Of a stretch of 64,000 bases of DNA, positions 57,421 through 64,000 are shown piece by piece. A program made the position numbers and the translations under genes. Below the pieces are notes generated by a model. That model was not told where the DNA came from. It was given only the letters and a program-made list of their open reading frames with translations, and did no database searches. Source of the stretch: Gnetum montanum (lineage: Eukaryota > Streptophyta > Gnetopsida > Gnetales > Gnetaceae); the NCBI GenBank assembly GCA_015680685.1, contig MNCI01009146.1, positions 625,716 to 689,715 on the forward strand. Reading direction: 5' to 3'. Position 1 is the first letter of the stretch; every line of letters begins with the position of its first letter.

Positions 57421-58506
57421 ATGCAAGGGGAACCCCCCACTCAACCACAGCAATGTAATGCTACAAGAGCTGTGAACCTTCAACCTGCTACTAGTTCTGA
57501 CAATCATACAAAGAGAAGACCTTTCTTCAGAATCAATAGTCCAAACAAGCTCTCACAAACACAAGAAGTTGAGCCTCTAAATGCCTCTCCATCAAATAAG
57601 GCTTTGGAGCTCCCTTCAAACGAAAAATAGAGCTCAACGCACACGGTTATGTTAACACATACCGTCATTGATTGGATAAAGGTGGGCTACCTTACCAGAA
57701 AATTATCTGATCCTAGAAGTCCCTTAATCTACCTCCAAGTCACTGGGAATGAACCACGTAAGGCTCTTCTTGACTTAGGTTCTAGAGTCAACTTAATATC
57801 ACAAGAAATGTATAAAGCCTGGAACCTACCTCCACTAAAGAAGAGCAATATTCACTTAAAGATGGCTGAATAGTCCATCACTGTTCCTTTGGGACTGGTG
57901 GAGGACATCGTTACCACTGTGTGTGATTGGTCATACCCAACTAATTTCCTAGTGATCCAAGTAAACAATGACAAAGGGGACTTTCCAATAATAATGGGAA
58001 GAACATGCCTAAGTACCATAAACACATGCCTAGGAATCTGTGATCTTTCCCTAGAAATATCTAAGGAAAATACTTTTGGGAATATTGAGAATAAGAAGGT
58101 TCCATGCATCACATACAGTGATACAGAGGATGATGGCATACAGGAATGTTCAACATTTCCTGCATGCAACTGGTGTGCCCAGGAAGTTAACATACAAAAG
58201 TGCCTGTATGTAGCAACCACACAACAAGAGAACACCTAGTTGTTGATAGCTAATAAGAAGAGCAACTCACCAGCATGCATGGAACTAACTGGGGGAATAA
58301 CTTGCACTCACGTTGAAAGCATAGATACACTGGAGCAAGAGCGTCATCAACTTCCAACCCTTAACTTGAAAACATTAATTGGGGCAAGTCGTATACTTCT
58401 AAAAAATTCAAATAAGTGCTCATTATTTTGGATCTCTCCCTTCCAACTATGTCATGGGGAGATGACCACCTATGTTGATCAATTGAAGCCCTCAGTTCCT
58501 TTTTAA
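57421..58506 (+). pseudogene. Aspartic protease relic of element B
   Basis: The linker 57421-57630 (KRRPFFRINSPNKLSQ) matches elements A and C. The protease frame 57649-57873 has DWIKVGYLTRKLSDPRSPLI, then LLDLGSRVNLIS (codons 57772-57783), where relatives have DSGS. The C-terminal half 57889-58239 has VEDIVTTVCDWSYPTNFLVI and DFPIIMGRTCL. After 58240 the frame runs to 58506 and includes DTLEQERHQL, the point after which element C continues into RT and B does not. So the pol deletion join lies at about 58370-58510, at the same place as in A (about 1240-1375). Confidence 0.85.
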
Positions 58507-60287
58507 GTTTTTTTTTTACACCTTTTTATTTTACAAATTTCTTTAACTTTTCTTGTTTATTTTTACAACATCATTCATACTTTTTCATTTCTTTGTGTGT
58601 TTGTTTATTTTGTTAAGGATTTTTACCCAATAAGTGCTCCTGATGATGGTATGAACTGTATTCCATTGATTACTAATGTTTAGTTTTTACCGTTGAGTGA
58701 TGATGTTGATACTAAGGTATGGTTCTTTTGATATAATAGGCAATGAGTCCACATCATCCATTCATCCATGAATTTCTATGGTCTCTCTTGGCTTGGAACT
58801 GTACAATCCCTTTCTCAATAATAAGAACTATCAATGAATTGGTGACTGAGCATTTCTCAAACTAAGGAAGGACTCAAGGACTGAAAAGGGTGTGACTTTA
58901 GGGGAACCTGATGCATTTGTGCTAGCCATTCTCTTTGATGCTTGGATGTTTTCTTCTTGAGTTTTCCTTACCATTCCGATGTTACCCCATTATTGGGAAG
59001 CTAAGCAAATAAAAATAATAAGTCTTTGCATGGTGTGGTTTTCATGCAAAACACAAAAAAAAAAAAAAAAAACTATGGGAATTCAAAGCACACCCCTTAG
59101 ATGAAATAATAATTTGGGCTACAAACACTAGTTATGAAACTAAAATAAACATGTTCCCTCTAACTAAGGCCCTTCTCACTTCCAACTTTCTCCTCTTTTA
59201 TTTCATTAGAATGGTGGTGACTCTTTGACAGAGGCATTCATGTTACTTTAGGTGGATGGATTGGCCAAATGTATTAATGCAAATTCACTGGGTGTGGGAT
59301 GTTTGAGGCTGGAGTTGGAATGAGATCTACTAAGTTACCTTAACCATTAATACACAAGGGATTGTACATCACCTTGTTTTTGAGACTCCATTCCATTCTC
59401 TTCTTTCCGTCCTTCTTTCTCCATTTATCACTTCATTTCTGGTTGTATGAGTAGTCCATTTTTTGGTGGATGCATTATTTTCTTTTTGGTAAATTCTTAT
59501 GGTTAAGACTTTAACTCTTATCTCCAAATGACATTCCTAGAGCCTACAGACTCTTTGAATGTAGGATTGTTAGGCAATTAAGGGCATGAGCCTACTTTGG
59601 GGAGGACCCACTAGCATTCCTATTTGGTGCATCCATTAATTTCTTTCCCTTAAACATTTCTGCAATCACCATTTATTTTGTTCATTTCCATCTTTGACAT
59701 CCATTTTATCAGTGTTCCTATTGTTTCTTTTTCTCCATCTTTCTTATTCTTTATCTTTTTCCATTCTATCACTACTAGAGGTTCGCTCTTAGTCATGGGG
59801 GTCTTGGTCCAANTATCACAACTTAGCCAATGGACATTACACTGAGGCAAGGTATTAACTGCATTGTGATTCATTTACCCTTGATTATATCAAACTATGT
59901 TGTATGTGCATATGATAATCATACAACAATGGCTTGGATTTGGAGGAAACATTTGGAATGGACTGGTGTTGAAGCAGTTATGCAAGGAACAAGATTAATG
60001 ATGCACTTATGGATGGACAACAAAAAGTGCAATCTTGGCATTCACAGCAAAAAACTTCTTCTTTTTTTTTTCTCTCTCTCTTCTCTCTTCTATCCCAACT
60101 ACCAAGTAAGGCTGGATGTCAAATGTGTATAGTGTTCACTCTTGTTGTCATGAACTCTAGGTTTGCCATGTGTTGTAATGATGATCCATACACATGTCAC
60201 CCCATTCACCATTGGTATCATTCAAATCAATAATCACATACCTTCCTAATATTTTGTAAGGAACTTGAGGATAAGTTTTCATTAAGT
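58507..60287 (+). other. Non-coding 3' tail of element B
   Basis: T-rich, aligned with 1376-3197 of element A. A poly-A run of about 20 bases at 59055-59072 is longer than in A. A 100-codon frame at 59830-60132 is the only candidate coding stretch. One N at 59815. Confidence 0.7.
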
Positions 60288-60297
60288 TATGGGGGTA

Positions 60298-61125
60298 TGA
60301 TGAGCTGCGATATCGCATGGGCTACGATATCACGTATGTGATATTGGGTCCGCGATATCAGGTCGGCCCCTACAATATCACAACCTTTCATCTTGGCTAT
60401 AAATAAGAGGCATATTTCCCTTGTAAGATCATCTATATCTAGACCCTTAGCCAAACTATAGCAGTTTTACCATTCAAAAGTTAGAATAATTTCCATGTGC
60501 CCACAGTAGGAGTCTCAAAGTGAATAGATCTTTATTCGAGAAAATTGTACCTGAGCACACATATGTGTACGATAATAAAGATGAACTTTTGGATAAACCT
60601 TGCAGCATGTGGACTAAGCTAAATAGGATTTAATTATTGTTAAATGTTTAAATTCTTTCCTAGATAATTAATCTCTCTCAAACCTTAACTCTCCTAGTTA
60701 AGTGCATTCAGTACGACTACTTCAAGCACATGTGTAACACTTGGTAACCCAATAACAAATAGCATTTGGTAATCCCAGTAGCATTACACTAGTTTAGGGT
60801 GTGTATAGTAAGTGGGAATGGATACTGGTGCTAGCATGATTAGAACTTAGTTAGTAAGTAGTTAATCAAAGTTAGTCACTTAGTCTCTTCACCCTTCCCT
60901 CTTAGCATAAGGCATTAAAAAGATAAAAGACATAAAAATCATATACCTTAGACTTACTTAACCATACAACCATGACAATACAAGTAAGCCTAGAAAGACA
61001 ACGATTGATTAACCTTAAGTGTTCCATTAGGGTGCATAAGCACTTAGTCCTTGGAGTTCGACCGGATCATGCATCAGATGCTCGTATTTGTAAGGTTGAG
61101 TGTAGGGGTACCTCGCCACTCATCA
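60298..61125 (+). repeat. 3' LTR of element B
   Basis: 828 bp, preceded by TTATGGGGGTA. GATATC at 60309-60314, 60326-60331 and 60354-60359; TATAAATA at 60398-60405, 100 bp from the LTR start. Ends ACTCATCA. Confidence 0.92.
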
Positions 61126-61600
61126 AACCCTATTTTAATCTATATTTGGATCCTCTACATTGAACCCCATTCCATCCATGCTAGCCAGTGTGGAGACAAG
61201 GGGTTTTGATTTAAAGACCTATTTTTTAGCCTTTTTTGACCTTCAAAATGATCAATTTTGATAGATCTAGCCTTGTGCTACCTTGGGAAAGCTATAGAAC
61301 TACAATGCCATGCAACATACTTCCCTTTTTCTCCATGCTTGCTCCATGCTAGCTAGTATGGAAGCCACTTTTAGGCTCCAAAGGAAGATTAGAGGGATTG
61401 AAACTAATGCCAAAAGTAGCCTATTACCTTCCCTAGTCAACTATGTTGACATGTAAGCTATTAGAAGTTGAAAACCACTAAAATAAGCCTAGGAAAGTAT
61501 TTGGATATTCCACCAACACTAAGGGTCACCCCTTCCATGTTGGCTAGCGTGGATTCAGCGTAGAAGCCTTAAAAGCCTTTCTTTTTCAATCCAAATAGCC
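61126..61600. repeat. Continuation of the hairpin array of about 185-bp units
   Basis: Three more units (near 61170, 61345 and 61535) with CCATGCTAGCCAGTGTGG-like cores, continuing the array cut by element B. Confidence 0.7.
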
Positions 61601-62235
61601 TATAAATGACCATTATTTATGTCCAAACTTATCCAACAGCCTTGTAGCCCTAAACCATGGCCTAATAAGACCTAAAAATTGTAGAATCTAATCCTTTTAA
61701 ACCATGTTTTCACCAAGATTCATCATATATATCCTACTTGTCCTTGTTTGGCCCTTGTTTCATCATATTATGACATGTTTTCACTGTTGTTGGATTATTG
61801 ACCTTGTTTAGCCTCAATACTACTATCTCAATGTATTGCCTTTATTCTCTACATTATAGCCCTATGTATCATTTTTTTAGCCTTTGATTGATATTGAATG
61901 ATGGGTTTTGACCTTCCTTGACCACCATTTAACACCATATGACCATGGTCCAATAAGGCCTAAAACTGGCATCATGGCCCATCAAGGCCTTAAATGGTAA
62001 GCTTGTGATCTCAGTTGATCTTTTTTTACTATGTTATGCTTATTTTAGCCTTTTTTGGTCTTACTTGGCCTTTATTTAACCTCTATTTCATCTTATTGAT
62101 CTTTTTCTATCCGTTATACCCTTACATAACCTTGATCCCATGGATTTGCACTTTATAGCATAGATTTGCATATTTTTATAGCATTTTGAAGTTATTTACT
62201 CATCTTTACCTAGGTGCCACTTAATGTGCTTATGG
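61601..62235 (+). other. T-rich region before pol of element E, with possible splice acceptor
   Basis: Non-coding. It contains two units of the 30-bp repeat (61945-61995) also found after the protease at 33991-34140. Just before the pol frame it reads GGTTGACATGTAG at about 62233-62245, a plausible intron acceptor. The RT-bearing frame becomes recognisable by 62500. Confidence 0.45.
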
Positions 62236-64000
62236 TTGACATGTAGGATTGAAGTATAAGGACCTAGAAATAAATTTTCCCTTGTGCCTACATGGATCCC
62301 ATGGTGATGTAGATCAACCTTGATTGCCTAGATCTTTAGCTTGAGTGTCTAGCTAACCACATAGCCTTGGTAGTAAAACCTTTAGAATGGTCTATAAACC
62401 TAGTTAAATCCCTTGATATAGAGGTTGGTGACATTACTAGAGACTCTCTAGATGAGGTTTCTATCACAACACATAGTGGTGAGGAGAAAATCCTAAAGCT
62501 AAGTTTCTCACTAGAACCTCAACATGCTTAAGATATCATCAAAGTATTACAAGATAACATCGAGGATTTCACCTAGTCATATGAGGATATGCTAGGTCTA
62601 GACCCACACTTAGTGCAACACAACATCATAGTTAACCTTATCATTACACCAATTATGCAAAATGTTCACAATATTAGACTTGATTTGGCCCTGGCAATCC
62701 ATGATGAAATCATAAAACTTTACCAAGTTGGTTTTATTAAGGCTATTGACTATGTAGAATGGTTATCCAATATAGTGGTAGTCCCTAAGAAGAATTTGAG
62801 AGTCTGTATTTGCATTGATTTTAAAGACCTAAATAAGACAACCATAAAGGATGGCTTTCCTTTGCCTAGTATTGATCAACTTATCGATACTATAGTTAGA
62901 CATGCCTTATTGTCCTTTATGGATGGGTTCTTGAGATATAACTAGATTAGGATCAATTTAGAGCACCAACTTAGCATGACCTTCATGTTCCCTTGGGGTA
63001 CCTTTTTCTATAGCATGATGCCCTTTGGCCTTAAGAATGTAGGAGCAACCTACTAGAGAGCCGACATACATCTTTAGTGATTAGATGTTAGGTTTGTTTA
63101 ACAATTATGTAGATGATGAAGATGTTAAGTCCAAAGTGGTTAGTGACCATGCTAATGATTTAAACTATGTACTTAAATGATGTCTTAAGTATGAACTTAG
63201 GCTTAATCCTAAGAAGTATGTCTTTGATGTCAAGACTGGTAAGATGCTTGGCTTTGTATTGTTTGAAGCAAGAATACATGTTAATCCTAATAAGGTTAAG
63301 GTCATATCCAAATTAGTAGCACCTACTAACCTTAAGGAGCTTCAGGGATTACAAGGTAGATAAAAACTTCTTACAACCCATTAATTACTTGCTTAATAAA
63401 GGGGTTCACTATGACTGGATGGATCAATGCCAAGAGGCCTTTGAAAACCTTAAGTAAGAGTTGGGATAGCTGATAATCTATCCTCCATAAGAGGGTAAAC
63501 CATTTTACATCTACCTTGCTATCTCCAACATGTCCATTACATCTCTACTCTATCAAAAATGATATGATGGAGCAAAGATGCTTGTATACTACCTTAGCCA
63601 TGTGCTAGTTGTTCATGAGACTTGATACACTAAAGTGCAAAAGTATTATCTAGCACTAGTCTTCACATTGAAGAACTAGAGACACTGCCTCTTTCGAAGC
63701 TAGGTGAATGTCATTAACAAAGATAACATGCTCAAAGCCATAATGCTTAACATCTATGATAATAGTTGTAGAGCTCTATGGAAAGCCATAATAGTGGAGT
63801 TTGACCTTCATTACATATTTTAATCCTTAAAAAAAGATCAAGCTATAGCTCTACAACTCACTATATCTCTTGTTGATGACCAAGCAACCATAGATCTTGA
63901 GTTTCCTAATGAACATGTCAACACCATTAGCCAAGTGCTTGAGGATTATGAGGTAGTCATGCACTTAGACAGAGCTTTAATTGGCCATGGATCTAGTGTT
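62236..64000 (+). pseudogene. Tat/Ogre-like reverse transcriptase and RNase H relic (element E pol, 5' part)
   Basis: The frame from about 62470 shows MLGLDPHLVQHN (62589), DEIIKLYQVGFIKAIDYVEW, NIVVVPKKNLRVCICIDFKD, DGFPLPSIDQLID and SFMDGFLRYN (to 62945); then PWGTFFY and MPFGLKNVGATY. After frameshifts the catalytic YVDD is at 63106-63117, then LRLNPKKYVFDVKTGKMLGF. RNase H follows: GKPFYIYLAISN (about 63494), LVYYLSHVLVVHET, VNVINKDNMLKAI, with stops. The MDGF and GLKN-GATY signatures fit Tat/Ogre rather than Athila or chromoviruses. It continues beyond the window; integrase is not seen. Confidence 0.85.

Larger units (their letters stand above)
54155..61125 (+). mobile_element. Element B: pol-less Athila-like LTR retrotransposon with gag and protease
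   Basis: Complete structure of 6971 bp: 5' LTR 54155-54967, primer-binding site 54969-54986, gag 55083-57048, linker and protease 57421-58506, non-coding tail to 60287, polypurine-like tract, 3' LTR 60298-61125. Flanks GACCC (54150-54154) and AACCC (61126-61130) differ by one transition. Removing it restores the spacing of the repeat array it interrupts (150 + 46 = 196 bp). There is no RT, RNase H or integrase between protease and 3' LTR. Element A has the same structure, so the pol-less form multiplied as a family. LTR ends, primer site and protease tie it to element C. Confidence 0.9.

Noticed and set aside
57852-58235. Open frame on the minus strand over the protease of element B
   Set aside because: Shadow of the protease frame; the plus-strand reading has the recognisable motifs.

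Overview
This window is a stretch of large, repeat-filled nuclear plant genome. I see no host gene that I recognise, no rRNA or tRNA gene, no bacterial-style operon and no CRISPR array. Essentially everything I can assign is LTR retrotransposon, mostly dead: the reading frames are cut by TAG/TGA/TAA where Trp, Gln or Arg is expected. Three of four flanking duplications differ by one transition and many CpG sites appear as TpG or CpA, which is the pattern of methylation-driven C-to-T decay. The lineages (Athila-like and Tat/Ogre-like Ty3/gypsy, SIRE/Maximus-like Ty1/copia) point to a seed plant. The species cannot be told from the sequence.

Layout. 1-3597: 3' part of a pol-less Athila-like element (A: gag end, protease, long non-coding tail, 3' LTR), cut by an assembly gap (3598-4328). 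4329-11630: fragments of a Tat/Ogre-like family: leader/LTR, a gag relic, an inverted leader/LTR copy, and a gag-protease linker relic. From about 11.6 kb to beyond the window end there appears to be one giant plus-strand Tat/Ogre-like element (E), broken by nested insertions. These are a pol-less copia element (G, 13385-19853, plus strand), an Athila-like composite with four LTRs in one insertion (D, 20287-31646, minus strand), a complete Athila-like element with gag, protease, RT, RNase H and integrase (C, 34226-44107, minus strand), and a second pol-less Athila-like element (B, 54155-61125, plus strand). E's own pieces are leader (19859-20286), gag (31652-33090), protease (33150-33603), a very long inter-ORF region full of tandem repeats (33604-34225, 44108-54154, 61126-62235) and the start of pol (62236-64000).

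How the parts relate. A, B, C and D share LTR ends (TGATG...CATCA), GATATC-rich promoters with an unusually short U3, and, where the 5' end is visible (B, C, D), a primer-binding site matching tRNA-Asp. C carries the enzymes; A and B keep only gag and protease; D keeps gag plus an extra coiled-coil ORF. So C looks like the autonomous type and A, B and D like non-autonomous types that would have used its enzymes. G is the same idea in Ty1/copia: gag and an extra ORF but no pol.

The most interesting points are: the four-LTR composite bounded by a single target duplication; a decayed array in G's LTRs that is best explained as ancestral AAGACGTCTT palindromes, with a second array plus TATA box in front of G's extra ORF; a minus-strand coiled-coil gene-like region inside E (44.4-49.8 kb) with at least one frame-preserving intron, apparently related to the intron-free extra ORF of D; and E's inter-ORF region built from several hairpin-forming tandem repeats.
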